From assembly GCA_024742695.1 (NCBI GenBank), contig JANSXY010000005.1:171668-235667 (forward strand): a stretch of 64,000 nucleotides of DNA, read 5' to 3'. Source of the DNA: Paracoccaceae bacterium. GTDB taxonomy: Bacteria; Pseudomonadota; Alphaproteobacteria; Rhodobacterales; Rhodobacteraceae. The translations under genes were made by a program, and so were the position numbers. Position 1 is the stretch's first letter, and the number at the start of each line of letters is the position of its first letter. Under the pieces are notes generated by a model. The model searched no databases, had not been told where the DNA came from, and saw only the letters and a program-made list of their open reading frames with translations. Below are positions 53,165 through 61,278 of the stretch, one piece after another.

Positions 53165-54253
53165 ATGGCGCTTGCCCGGCTCTGGCGCGCCGGGGTCACG
53201 GCGTGGATGCTGGGCACCTGGAGTGTGACGGGCTGGACCCTGTCGCAGCATCCTTTCGCCGAACCGATCGTCGCCCGCAGCCATGACGAGGCGCGCCGGG
53301 CGCTGGATCGCGCGGTGGCGCGGCAGGCCTCGGAGGCGTGGCTGGCGACCGAGATCGAGGCGGCGCTGGCCGCGGACGACCCGCTGGACATCGAACTTCT
53401 GATCGGGATCGCCGATGCGCGCGGCATCGCGCTGCCGCCGCAGATCGACGCCGCCGCGCGTGCGGCGCTGGGCGAGGGGCGGGGCGCGCTGGCGGCGGCC
53501 GGCGACTGCGCCGCCTGCGCCTGGGACATCACCGCCTGCACCACGCTGACGCAGCTTGGGGCTTGCGCGGTGCCGGTGGAAATGACGCCGCTGGGCGACA
53601 TCAATGCGCTGCGCCGCAACGGCCTTGCGTGGTGGACGGGCGAGGAGGTCGACGAGCTGGAGATCGGGCTCGCCGCGCTGGGGCTGGGGGCGACGGGCGC
53701 GATCCTCGTCTCCGGCGGCGCCGGCGCGGCGGTCAAGGCCGGGGCGACGCTGACCCGCACCGCCCGCCGGATCGGCGCGCTGTCGCCGCCGATGACGGCG
53801 GCGCTGATCGACGCGGCGCGCGGGCTGGTCCGGTGGGACAGGGCGCCGGCGGTATTGGGCGGCGCAGCCGCGGACGAGTTGATCGACGCGACGCGCGCCG
53901 CGCGGCTGTCGGCCATCGCGGGCGACGTGGGGCGCATTTCCCGCGCGACCTCCGGCACCGAGACGCTGGCGATCCTGCGATTCGCCGACACGCCCGACGA
54001 TCTCGCACGCCTCGCCCGGCTGTCGGAAACCGCGGGCGGCGAGACCCGCGCGGCGCTGCGCGTGCTTGGCCCGGCGCGGGCCTACCGGCTGCTCGACCGG
54101 CTGTCGGCGCCGCTGCTGGCCGCGCTGGGGCTGATCGGCCTGGTCGCGGCGCAGATCGGCGGCCTTGCCGGCGGCCGCGCGGCGCGGGCGCTGGCGCCGC
54201 CCCGCCGGCACGGCGACAGCGGGCTTGCCAGCGCGGCCCGGCATCGGCGATGA
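53165..54253 (+). CDS. Uncharacterised membrane protein with four clustered cysteines
   Basis: A 362-residue protein of no recognised family. It has an N-terminal hydrophobic segment (residues about 10-28), a mid-chain Gly/Ala-rich hydrophobic stretch (165-195) and a C-terminal helix (about 318-345). Between the first two lies Cys115, Cys118, Cys125 and Cys134 (C-x2-C-x6-C-x8-C), likely periplasmic if the first segment is an anchor; this could form disulfides or a metal site. It follows the aminotransferase by six bases and precedes the UspA-like gene by 31 bases. Confidence 0.6.
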   Translation: MALARLWRAGVTAWMLGTWSVTGWTLSQHPFAEPIVARSHDEARRALDRAVARQASEAWLATEIEAALAADDPLDIELLIGIADARGIALPPQIDAAARAALGEGRGALAAAGDCAACAWDITACTTLTQLGACAVPVEMTPLGDINALRRNGLAWWTGEEVDELEIGLAALGLGATGAILVSGGAGAAVKAGATLTRTARRIGALSPPMTAALIDAARGLVRWDRAPAVLGGAAADELIDATRAARLSAIAGDVGRISRATSGTETLAILRFADTPDDLARLARLSETAGGETRAALRVLGPARAYRLLDRLSAPLLAALGLIGLVAAQIGGLAGGRAARALAPPRRHGDSGLASAARHRR

Positions 54254-54284
54254 TCGCCGCCGGACAGGGAGAGACCGGCAGATC

Positions 54285-54740
54285 ATGCGCAAGTTCCTCG
54301 TCGTACTCGACGACAGCCGCGAATGCCTGAACGCCATGCGCTTTGCCGCGCTTCGGGCCGCCCGCACCGGCGCCGGCGTCACGATCCTGTCGGTGATCCC
54401 GCCCGAGGAGTTCCAGCACTGGATCGGCGTCGCCGACATCATGCGCGCCGAGGCCCGCGAGCGCATCGAGGCGCATTTCGAGGTCTTCGCGAAATGGATG
54501 CGCGACCGGCAGGGGATCGACCCGGAACTGGTGATCCGCGAGGGCGAACCGGTCGCCGAGATCCTGTCGCTGATCCAGGAAGACCCCCGGATCGGCGTGC
54601 TGGTTCTGGGGGCCGGAACCGACAAGTCCGGGCCCGGCCCGCTCGTCACCCAGATGTCGCGCAACTCGGGCAACCTGCCGATCCCGATCACCATCGTGCC
54701 CGGCGAGATGTCGAAGGAACGGCTGGAAGAGATCACCTGA
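54285..54740 (+). CDS. Universal stress protein (UspA family)
   Basis: A 151-residue UspA-fold protein: MRKFLVVLDDSRECLNAMRFAA, VTILSVIPPE, IGVLVLGAG and PIPITIVPG follow the family's strand order. The usual ATP-binding GxxGxxxS-type segment reads GAGTDKSGPG, so nucleotide binding is uncertain. USPs promote survival under stress. The ATG at 54285 has CAGGGAGAG nearby. It is followed by the Nfu gene after 79 bases. Confidence 0.88.
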   Translation: MRKFLVVLDDSRECLNAMRFAALRAARTGAGVTILSVIPPEEFQHWIGVADIMRAEARERIEAHFEVFAKWMRDRQGIDPELVIREGEPVAEILSLIQEDPRIGVLVLGAGTDKSGPGPLVTQMSRNSGNLPIPITIVPGEMSKERLEEIT

Positions 54741-54819
54741 CCGGCGGTTTAGAACGGTTCCATTCCTTGACGCGGCGGCCCGGTGACCGCATATCCTGTC
54801 GATCATCAGGAGGTGCGCG

Positions 54820-55383
54820 ATGTTCATCCAGACCGAATCGACGCCGAACCCGGCCACCATGAAATTCCTGCCCGGGCAGGAAGTGCTGCCCACGGGCACC
54901 GCCGATTTCCCCTCGTCCGAGGCTGCCGAAGCCTCGCCGCTGGCGCGCCGGGTGTTCGGTGTGCCGGGCGTGACGGCGGTATTCTTCGGCACCGACTTCG
55001 TGACCGTCACCAAGGCCGACGACGTGGCATGGGACCATGTGAAGCCCGCGATCCTCGGCGCGATCATGGAACACTTCCAGTCCGGCGCGCCGGTGCTGGA
55101 GGGCACCCACCAGCCGGCGTCGGGCCATGCGGAACATGACGGACCGGATGGCGAGATCGTGCGCCAGATCAAGGAATTGCTGGATACGCGCGTGCGTCCG
55201 GCCGTGGCCCAGGATGGCGGCGACATCACCTTTCACGGCTTCGATCGCGGCGTGGTCTACCTGCACATGCAGGGCGCCTGCGCCGGCTGCCCGTCCTCGA
55301 CCCTGACACTGAAGATGGGGATCGAGAACCTGCTGCGGCACTACATCCCCGAGGTGACGGAGGTGCGCCCCGTTGCGGCATGA
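54820..55383 (+). CDS. NfuA/Nfu-type iron-sulfur cluster carrier
   Basis: A 187-residue protein with an N-terminal Nfu_N domain (MFIQTESTPNPATMKFLPGQEVL) and a C-terminal NifU domain with CAGCPSS, whose CxxC coordinates a transferable [4Fe-4S] cluster. The same two-domain layout is found in mitochondrial NFU1. It delivers clusters to target enzymes such as lipoyl synthase and, plausibly, succinate dehydrogenase. Good AGGAGGTG precedes the ATG. Its end overlaps tsaB by 11 bases. Confidence 0.92.
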   Translation: MFIQTESTPNPATMKFLPGQEVLPTGTADFPSSEAAEASPLARRVFGVPGVTAVFFGTDFVTVTKADDVAWDHVKPAILGAIMEHFQSGAPVLEGTHQPASGHAEHDGPDGEIVRQIKELLDTRVRPAVAQDGGDITFHGFDRGVVYLHMQGACAGCPSSTLTLKMGIENLLRHYIPEVTEVRPVAA

Positions 55384-56023
55384 GGCGCCGATCCTCGCCT
55401 TCGACACGTCGGCCGCGCACTGCGCGGCCGCTTTGTTTCGCGGCGATGCAAGCCTCGCGCAGCGCCAGGAGGCGATGACCACCGGCCAGGCCGAACGGCT
55501 GATGCCGATGCTGGAAGAGATGCTGGCCGGGGCCGGGCTGGGCTGGCGCGACCTCGGCGCGATCGGGGTCGGCGTGGGGCCGGGGAATTTCACCGGGGTG
55601 CGGATCTCCGTCGCCGCGGCGCGCGGACTGGCGCTGGCACTGGGTGTGCCCGCGATCGGGGTGACCCGGCTGGAGGCGCTGGCCGAGGGGTTGGCGCGGC
55701 CCGTCGCGGTGATCGAGGACGCGCGGCGCGGCGAGGTCTATCTCCAGGTCTTCGACGGGGGCGGCGCGGCGCCCCGGCTGGCCACGCTGGAGGCGGCCGC
55801 GGCCGGGCTTTCCGGCCTGCCGCTGACCGGCTCGGCCGCCGATGCCGCGGCCGCGCTCACCGGCGGTGCGGTGCTGGCCCCGGCGATGCCGCTGGCCGAG
55901 GCCATCGCCCGGATCGCCGCGCGCCGCGCCGGGGCGCCGCAACCGCGGCCCGCGCCGCTTTACCTGCGCGCCGCCGATGCCGCGCCGCCGGCGGACCCGC
56001 CGCCGCGCCTGCTCGACGCCTGA
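55373..56023 (+). CDS. tsaB: tRNA threonylcarbamoyladenosine biosynthesis protein TsaB
   Basis: A 216-residue ASKHA-fold protein. ILAFDTSAAHCAAAL, the GPGNFTGVRISVAAARGLALALG block and VIEDARRGEVYLQ are TsaB hallmarks. It acts with TsaD/TsaE to make t6A37 in ANN-decoding tRNAs. The only fitting start is TTG at 55373, giving MRHEAPILAFD; this overlaps the nfu gene by 11 bases, so translation is probably coupled. rimI follows after three bases, as is common. Confidence 0.93.
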   Translation: MRHEAPILAFDTSAAHCAAALFRGDASLAQRQEAMTTGQAERLMPMLEEMLAGAGLGWRDLGAIGVGVGPGNFTGVRISVAAARGLALALGVPAIGVTRLEALAEGLARPVAVIEDARRGEVYLQVFDGGGAAPRLATLEAAAAGLSGLPLTGSAADAAAALTGGAVLAPAMPLAEAIARIAARRAGAPQPRPAPLYLRAADAAPPADPPPRLLDA

Positions 56024-56026
56024 GCG

Positions 56027-56452
56027 ATGACGCCCGAGGCGCTGGCCCGGCTGCACGCGATGTGCTTCACCCGGCCAAGGCCGTGGTCGGCGGCGGAATT
56101 CGATGCGCTTCTGAAGGGCCCTGGCTGCTTCCTGATCGCCCGCGAGACGGGGTTCGTGCTGGGCCGCGCGGTGGCGGGCGAGGCGGAACTGCTCACGCTC
56201 GCGGTCGACCCCGCGCATCGACGGCAGGGGGCGGGCCGCCGCCTCGTCGAGGAATTCACGGCCGAGGCCGCGCGGCGCGGGGCCGACACGGCCTTTCTGG
56301 AGGTGGCGGCGTCGAATGCACCGGCACGCGCGCTCTACCGGGCCGCGGGCTGGGACGAGGCCGGGGTTCGGCGCGGGTACTACCGCGATCCGGGCGGTCC
56401 CGCCGAAGATGCGATCATCCTGGCGCGGGCACTGACGCGCAGCGCCGAATAG
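56027..56452 (+). CDS. rimI: Ribosomal-protein-alanine N-acetyltransferase (RimI-like)
   Basis: A 141-residue GNAT acetyltransferase: LLTLAVDPAHRRQGAGRRLVEEF carries the acetyl-CoA-binding RRQGAG, and VAASNAPARALYRAAGW is the RimI end motif. RimI acetylates the N-terminus of ribosomal protein S18. Position directly after tsaB supports the assignment. Its stop codon is followed within three bases by the -35-like element of the bmp transporter promoter. Confidence 0.87.
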   Translation: MTPEALARLHAMCFTRPRPWSAAEFDALLKGPGCFLIARETGFVLGRAVAGEAELLTLAVDPAHRRQGAGRRLVEEFTAEAARRGADTAFLEVAASNAPARALYRAAGWDEAGVRRGYYRDPGGPAEDAIILARALTRSAE

Positions 56453-56455
56453 CTA

Positions 56456-56486
56456 TTGACCGGGCCGGTCCTTGAGGCACTATCGA
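56456..56486 (+). promoter_or_regulatory. Candidate sigma-70 promoter for the BMP transporter operon
   Basis: TTGACC at 56456-56461 is followed by TATCGA at 56481-56486, spacing 19 bases (or CTATCG at 18). It lies just after the rimI stop and 75 bases before the substrate-binding protein start. Match is moderate. Confidence 0.4.
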
Positions 56487-56505
56487 AACGATCCGAAAGA
56501 GATCC

Positions 56506-56535
56506 GCCGCCATCAAGGCGGCCCCCCGAAAGGGG
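56506..56535 (+). other. Two hairpins in the BMP operon leader
   Basis: GCCGCC-ATCAA-GGCGGC (56506-56522) and CCCC-GAAA-GGGG (56524-56535, with a GNRA loop) stand side by side 25 bases before the start codon of the substrate-binding protein. The first could pair in alternative ways with the second. They may form a structured leader RNA; no known riboswitch was recognised. Confidence 0.45.
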
Positions 56536-56560
56536 CATACAACTGACCGGGAGATATCCA

Positions 56561-57565
56561 ATGACCTTGATGAACAAGTTCCTCGGCGCAGCGACCGCGC
56601 TTGCGCTTTCGGCGGGGGCGGGCCTTGCCGATCCCGCGCTGATCTACGATCTCGGCGGCAAGTTCGACAAGTCGTTCAACGAAGCGGCGTTCAACGGCGC
56701 GGAACGCTACGCGACGGAAACCGGCGGCAGCTACCGCGATATCGAGTTGCAGTCCGAAGCCCAGCGCGAACAGGCCCTGCGCCGCTTCGCCGAGGCGGGG
56801 TTCAACCCCGTCATCACCACCGGCTTCAGCTTTGCCGACATCATCGCGAATGTCGCGCCCGATTTCCCCGACACCAAGTTCGTCAATGTCGACGGCTGGC
56901 TGCCCGAGGTGCCGCCGAACGTGCTGCTGATCAACTTCCAGGAACACCAGGGTTCCTACCTTGTCGGGATGATGGCCGCGATGGCCTCGGAGACGGGCAC
57001 GATCGGCTTCGTCGGCGGCATGGATATCCCGCTGATCCGGCATTTCGCCTGCGGCTACGCACAGGGCGCCAAGGCGGTCAACCCCGACATCACGATCATC
57101 CCGAACATGACCGGCACCACCCCCGCCGCCTGGAACGACCCGGTGAAGGGCGCGGAGCTGGCCAAGGCGCAGATCTCGCAGGGCGCGGATGTCATCTATG
57201 CCGCCGCCGGCGGCACCGGCGTGGGCGTGCTTCAGGCCGCGGCGGATGGCGGCATCCTGTCGATCGGCGTGGACAGCAACCAGAACTACCTGCATCCCGG
57301 CCAGGTCCTGACCTCGATGCTCAAGCGCGTCGATGTCGCGGTCTACGAGTCGATGAAGGCGGGGGCCGATCTTGAAACCGGCGGCTTCCAGACGCTTGGC
57401 CTTGCCGAGGACGGCGTCGGCTATGCCATGGACGACAACAACGCCGACCTGGTGTCCGAGGCCATGGTGGCCGAGGTCGAGGCGGCCAAGGCCGCGATCA
57501 TCGACGGGTCGCTCACCGTCGTGTCGTACTACGAGAACGATAGCTGCCCGGCGCTGGACTTCTGA
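56561..57565 (+). CDS. BMP family (nucleoside) ABC transporter substrate-binding protein
   Basis: A 334-residue periplasmic binding protein of the Bmp/PnrA family. It has a Sec signal (FLGAATALALSAGAGLA, cut before DPAL) with no lipobox Cys, then ALIYDLGGKFDKSFNEAAFNGAERY, characteristic of the family. PnrA-type proteins bind purine nucleosides. Its genes precede one ATPase, two permeases and a purine nucleoside phosphorylase, giving a full uptake-and-cleavage unit. Ribosome-binding site ACCGGGAG precedes the ATG. Confidence 0.9.
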   Translation: MTLMNKFLGAATALALSAGAGLADPALIYDLGGKFDKSFNEAAFNGAERYATETGGSYRDIELQSEAQREQALRRFAEAGFNPVITTGFSFADIIANVAPDFPDTKFVNVDGWLPEVPPNVLLINFQEHQGSYLVGMMAAMASETGTIGFVGGMDIPLIRHFACGYAQGAKAVNPDITIIPNMTGTTPAAWNDPVKGAELAKAQISQGADVIYAAAGGTGVGVLQAAADGGILSIGVDSNQNYLHPGQVLTSMLKRVDVAVYESMKAGADLETGGFQTLGLAEDGVGYAMDDNNADLVSEAMVAEVEAAKAAIIDGSLTVVSYYENDSCPALDF

Positions 57566-57597
57566 GGTCCGGCCGGGCGCCCCGAGCGGCGCCATCC

Positions 57598-57622
57598 CGC
57601 GCCCGCCGTCATGGCGGGCGCG
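57598..57622 (+). other. Intercistronic hairpin after the substrate-binding protein gene
   Basis: CGCGCCCGCC (57598-57607) and GGCGGGCGCG (57613-57622) form a perfect 10-bp GC stem with a five-base loop and no T-run. It lies between the abundant binding-protein gene and the ATPase gene. Such hairpins often protect the upstream mRNA and lower expression of the downstream genes. Confidence 0.6.
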
Positions 57623-57647
57623 GAGCGTTGCGCAGACAAGGCCCGCG

Positions 57648-59189
57648 ATGACAACGAACCCCGCCATCGAACTGCGCGGCATCTCAAAGGCCTTCGGGCC
57701 GGTGCAGGCGAACAGCGACATCAACCTGCGGGTCGAACGCGGCACGATCCACGGCATCATCGGCGAGAACGGCGCGGGCAAGTCGACGCTGATGTCGATC
57801 CTTTACGGTTTCTACAAGGCCGATGCGGGCGAAATCCTCATCGGCGGCCAGCCGGTCGCGATCCCCGACAGTCAGGCCGCGATCCGCGCCGGCATCGGCA
57901 TGGTGTTCCAGCATTTCAAGCTGGTGCAGAATTTCACGGTCCTGGAAAACGTCGTCCTCGGCGCCGAGGACGGGGCGCTGCTGCGCCCCTCGCTGGCCAA
58001 GGCGCGCAAGCTGCTGGCGGATCTGGCGCGGGATTACGAGCTGGAGGTCGATCCCGACGAGGTGATCGAGGAGCTTTCGGTCGGCCATCAGCAACGGGTG
58101 GAGATTCTCAAGGCGCTGTACCGGCAGGCCGACATCCTGATCCTCGATGAACCGACCGGGGTTCTGACCCCGGCCGAGGCCGACCACCTGTTCCGGATCC
58201 TGCGCGGGCTGAAGGAGCAGGGCAAGACGGTCGTCCTGATCACCCACAAGCTGCGCGAGATCATGGAGATCACCGATGCCGTCAGCGTGATGCGGCGGGG
58301 CGAGATGGTCGCGACGGTCACGACCGCGGAGACGAGCCCCGAGCAACTGGCCGAGCTGATGGTCGGCCGCAAGGTTCTGCTCCGGGTCGACAAGACGCCC
58401 GCCGTACCCGGCCGCACCGTGCTGGAGGTGGAAAACCTGCGGGTGAGCGATGCCGACGGGGTCGAGCGGGTCAAGGGCATCTCGTTCTCGATCCGGGCGG
58501 GCGAGATCCTCGGCATCGCCGGGGTGGCGGGCAACGGACAGTCGCAACTGCTCGAGGTTCTGGGCGGCATTTCCCCCGCCACCGGCACCGTGCGCGTCAA
58601 CGGCGATGCGATCGACCTGTCGGGCCGGCATTCCAACGGCCAGACCCGGCGCGCGCGCGGCATCGCCCACGTGCCCGAGGATCGCCAGCATCTGGGCCTG
58701 ATCATGGATTTCATGGCCTGGGAGAACGTGATCTTCGGCTATCATAACGACCCGGCGTATCAGAAGAACCGGCTGATCATGGACAACGCCGGGATCGTGC
58801 GCGAGGCGCAGGCGAAGATGAAGCGTTTCGACGTGCGCCCGCCGATCCCGACGCTTCAGGCGAAAAGCTTCTCCGGCGGCAACCAGCAAAAGATCGTTCT
58901 GGCGCGCGAGCTGGAACGCGCGCCGGACCTGTTGCTGGTCGGCCAGCCGACCCGCGGGGTGGATATCGGCGCGATCGAGTTCATTCACCAGAGGCTGATC
59001 GAGCTGCGCGACGCCGGCAAGGCGGTGCTGCTGGTGTCCGTCGAACTTGACGAGATCCTGTCGCTCTCGGACCGGATCGCGGTGATGTTCGACGGCAGGA
59101 TCATGGGCGAACGCGACCCGGCGGCCACGAACGAACGGGAACTGGGCCTGTTGATGGCCGGGATCGCGGGCGAGGGGGCGGCGGCATGA
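57648..59189 (+). CDS. ABC transporter ATP-binding protein (two-domain, nucleoside/sugar type)
   Basis: A 513-residue protein with two fused NBDs. The first has Walker A GENGAGKST, signature LSVGHQQR and Walker B LILDEPTGVLTP; the second has a degenerate Walker A (GVAGNGQSQ), signature SGGNQQK and LLVGQPTRGVD. This is the RbsA/NupO layout. It powers import by the two permeases encoded downstream. The ATG lies 83 bases after the binding-protein gene, past the 10-bp hairpin; permease 1 overlaps its stop (ATGA). Confidence 0.93.
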   Translation: MTTNPAIELRGISKAFGPVQANSDINLRVERGTIHGIIGENGAGKSTLMSILYGFYKADAGEILIGGQPVAIPDSQAAIRAGIGMVFQHFKLVQNFTVLENVVLGAEDGALLRPSLAKARKLLADLARDYELEVDPDEVIEELSVGHQQRVEILKALYRQADILILDEPTGVLTPAEADHLFRILRGLKEQGKTVVLITHKLREIMEITDAVSVMRRGEMVATVTTAETSPEQLAELMVGRKVLLRVDKTPAVPGRTVLEVENLRVSDADGVERVKGISFSIRAGEILGIAGVAGNGQSQLLEVLGGISPATGTVRVNGDAIDLSGRHSNGQTRRARGIAHVPEDRQHLGLIMDFMAWENVIFGYHNDPAYQKNRLIMDNAGIVREAQAKMKRFDVRPPIPTLQAKSFSGGNQQKIVLARELERAPDLLLVGQPTRGVDIGAIEFIHQRLIELRDAGKAVLLVSVELDEILSLSDRIAVMFDGRIMGERDPAATNERELGLLMAGIAGEGAAA

Positions 59190-60304
59190 CGAAACTGCCG
59201 AACTGGGCCGATATCGTTCTGGTGCCGCTGGTCAGCCTGCTGTTCGCCGCGATCATCTCGGCCCTCGTGCTGCTGGCGATCGGGCAGGATCCGGTCGCGG
59301 CGATGAACGTGATGGTGACCGGGGCGCTGGGTTCGCCCTATGGCTGGGGCTACACGCTTTACTACACCACCTCTTTCATCTTCACCGGGCTTGCGGTGAC
59401 CGTGTCGTTCAACGCCCGGCTGTTCAACATCGGCGGCGAGGGGCAGGCGCAGATGGGCGGGCTTGGCGTGGCGCTGGTGCTGCTGTCGCTGCCGGTCTGG
59501 CCGCACTGGACCGTCGCGCTTGTCGCCGCGGCGCTGGGCGCCGCCGCCTTCGGCGCGGCCTGGGCGGCGATCCCGGCCTATCTTCAGGCCCGGCGCGGCA
59601 GCCATATCGTGATCACCACGATCATGTTCAACTACATCGCCGCGGCGGTGATCGTCTACATGCTGGTCGATGTGCTGCGCCCGCCGCGGCAGATGGAGCC
59701 GGCCAGCGCCCGCTTCCCCGAAGGCGCCGCGCTGCCCACGCTGCACGACATTCCCGGCCTCAGCCTGATCTTCACCCGCGAGGTGCCGGCGAACGTGACG
59801 CTGTTCATCGCGCTGGTGGCGGCGTTCCTGGTCTGGGTGCTGCTGTGGCGGACCCGGCTGGGCTACCAGATCCGGGCCTTCGGGCAATCCGAACCGGCGG
59901 CCCGCTATGCCGGGATCGACCCGTTCAGGACGATCATGATCACGATGCTGATCTCCGGCGGGCTTGCCGGGCTGATGGCCGTCAACAACGTGATGGGCGA
60001 GGCGGAGAAGCTGGTCCAGAATTCCTCGGAAGGGGCGGGCTTCATCGGCATCGCGGTGGCGCTGATGGGCCGCAATCATCCGTTCGGCGTGCTGGTGGCG
60101 GCGTTCCTGTTCGGCTTTCTCTACCAGGGCGGGGCGGAACTTGGCCTGTGGACGACGATCCCGATCGAGATGCGGATCGTCGTGCAGGGCCTCGTGATCC
60201 TGTTCACCGGTGCGCTGGACGTCATGGTGCGGATGCTGCTGGCGCGGCTGTTCTTCCGCAAACCGCCGCCGGAGGTTGCGGTGGCGGCCAGGGAAAGGGC
60301 GTGA
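59186..60304 (+). CDS. ABC transporter permease 1 (nucleoside type)
   Basis: A 372-residue permease with about ten helices. NARLFNIGGEGQAQMGG and GRNHPFGVLVAAFLFGFLYQGG are typical of the BPD_transp_2 family of nucleoside/branched-chain permeases, and ALMGRNHP faces the ATPase. It overlaps the ATPase gene by four bases and is followed by permease 2 three bases later, so it pairs with that protein as a heterodimer. Confidence 0.92.
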   Translation: MTKLPNWADIVLVPLVSLLFAAIISALVLLAIGQDPVAAMNVMVTGALGSPYGWGYTLYYTTSFIFTGLAVTVSFNARLFNIGGEGQAQMGGLGVALVLLSLPVWPHWTVALVAAALGAAAFGAAWAAIPAYLQARRGSHIVITTIMFNYIAAAVIVYMLVDVLRPPRQMEPASARFPEGAALPTLHDIPGLSLIFTREVPANVTLFIALVAAFLVWVLLWRTRLGYQIRAFGQSEPAARYAGIDPFRTIMITMLISGGLAGLMAVNNVMGEAEKLVQNSSEGAGFIGIAVALMGRNHPFGVLVAAFLFGFLYQGGAELGLWTTIPIEMRIVVQGLVILFTGALDVMVRMLLARLFFRKPPPEVAVAARERA

Positions 60305-60306
60305 CG

Positions 60307-61278
60307 ATGGGGTTCTACGCCGATCTTCTGCAGATCCTCGACTCCACGCTGAGGCTGTCCACGCCGCTGCTGTTCGCCTGCCTCGCCGGGCTGTTTTCCG
60401 AACGCGCCGGGATTTTCGACATCGGGCTGGAAGGCAAGATGCTGATCGCGGCGATGGCCTCGGGCGCGGTGGCGGCGCTGACCGGCACGGTCTGGATGGG
60501 GCTTGGGGCGGGCATCCTCGCCTCGCTCTGCCTGGCCGCGATCCATGGCGTCGCCTCGATCACGTTTCGCGGAAACCAGCTGATCTCGGGCGTGGCGCTG
60601 AACTTCCTCGCCTCGGGGATCACCGTTCTGGTGGCGCAGCGGCTGTTCGGCCAGGGCGGGCGCACGCCGGCCCTGTCGGGCGACGCGCGGTTCGGCGAGA
60701 TCGTGCTGCCGCTGACGGAAACGCTGCGTCCCGTCCCGGTGATCGGGCCGTTCTATGCCGATGTGATCTCGGGTCATGCGTTGTTGGTCTACGTCGCGCT
60801 CCTGTGCGTGCCGCTGACGTGGTGGGTGCTGTTCGGCACCCGCTTCGGCCTCCGGCTGCGGGCGGTCGGCGAGAATCCGGGGGCGGTGGATACCGCCGGC
60901 GTGTCGGTGATCCGTATGCGTTACACGGCGGTGTTGATCACCGGCATCCTGTGCGGCTTCGCCGGGGCTTACATGGCGACCGCCTTGCAGGCCGGTTTCG
61001 GCAAGGAGATGACGGCGGGCCGCGGCTATATCGCGCTCGCGGCGCTGATCTTCGCCAAGTGGCGGCCCTGGGCGGCGCTCTGGGCCTGCCTGCTGTTCGG
61101 CTTCTTCCAGGCGCTCGCGCTGCGGCCAGATGTGGTGGAAAACGTACTGACGGTGAAGGTGCCGGTGCCGGCGCTGGACGCGCTGCCCTATGTCCTGACC
61201 GTGCTGGTGCTGGCGGGCTTCGTCGGCAAGGCGATTCCGCCGCGCGCCGGGGGGGAGGCCTATGTCAAGGAACGCTGA
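60307..61278 (+). CDS. ABC transporter permease 2 (nucleoside type)
   Basis: A 323-residue permease with about nine helices. LFSERAGIFDIGLEGKMLIAA and ENPGAVDTAGVSVIRMRY are conserved in the second permease of BMP-family systems. It forms the channel with permease 1. Its end overlaps the purine nucleoside phosphorylase gene by 17 bases, showing coupling of uptake and metabolism. Confidence 0.92.
   Translation: MGFYADLLQILDSTLRLSTPLLFACLAGLFSERAGIFDIGLEGKMLIAAMASGAVAALTGTVWMGLGAGILASLCLAAIHGVASITFRGNQLISGVALNFLASGITVLVAQRLFGQGGRTPALSGDARFGEIVLPLTETLRPVPVIGPFYADVISGHALLVYVALLCVPLTWWVLFGTRFGLRLRAVGENPGAVDTAGVSVIRMRYTAVLITGILCGFAGAYMATALQAGFGKEMTAGRGYIALAALIFAKWRPWAALWACLLFGFFQALALRPDVVENVLTVKVPVPALDALPYVLTVLVLAGFVGKAIPPRAGGEAYVKER

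Noticed and set aside
57598..57622. Terminator within the BMP operon
   Set aside because: The stem is strong but no T-run follows, and the downstream ATPase and permeases are clearly part of the same system.
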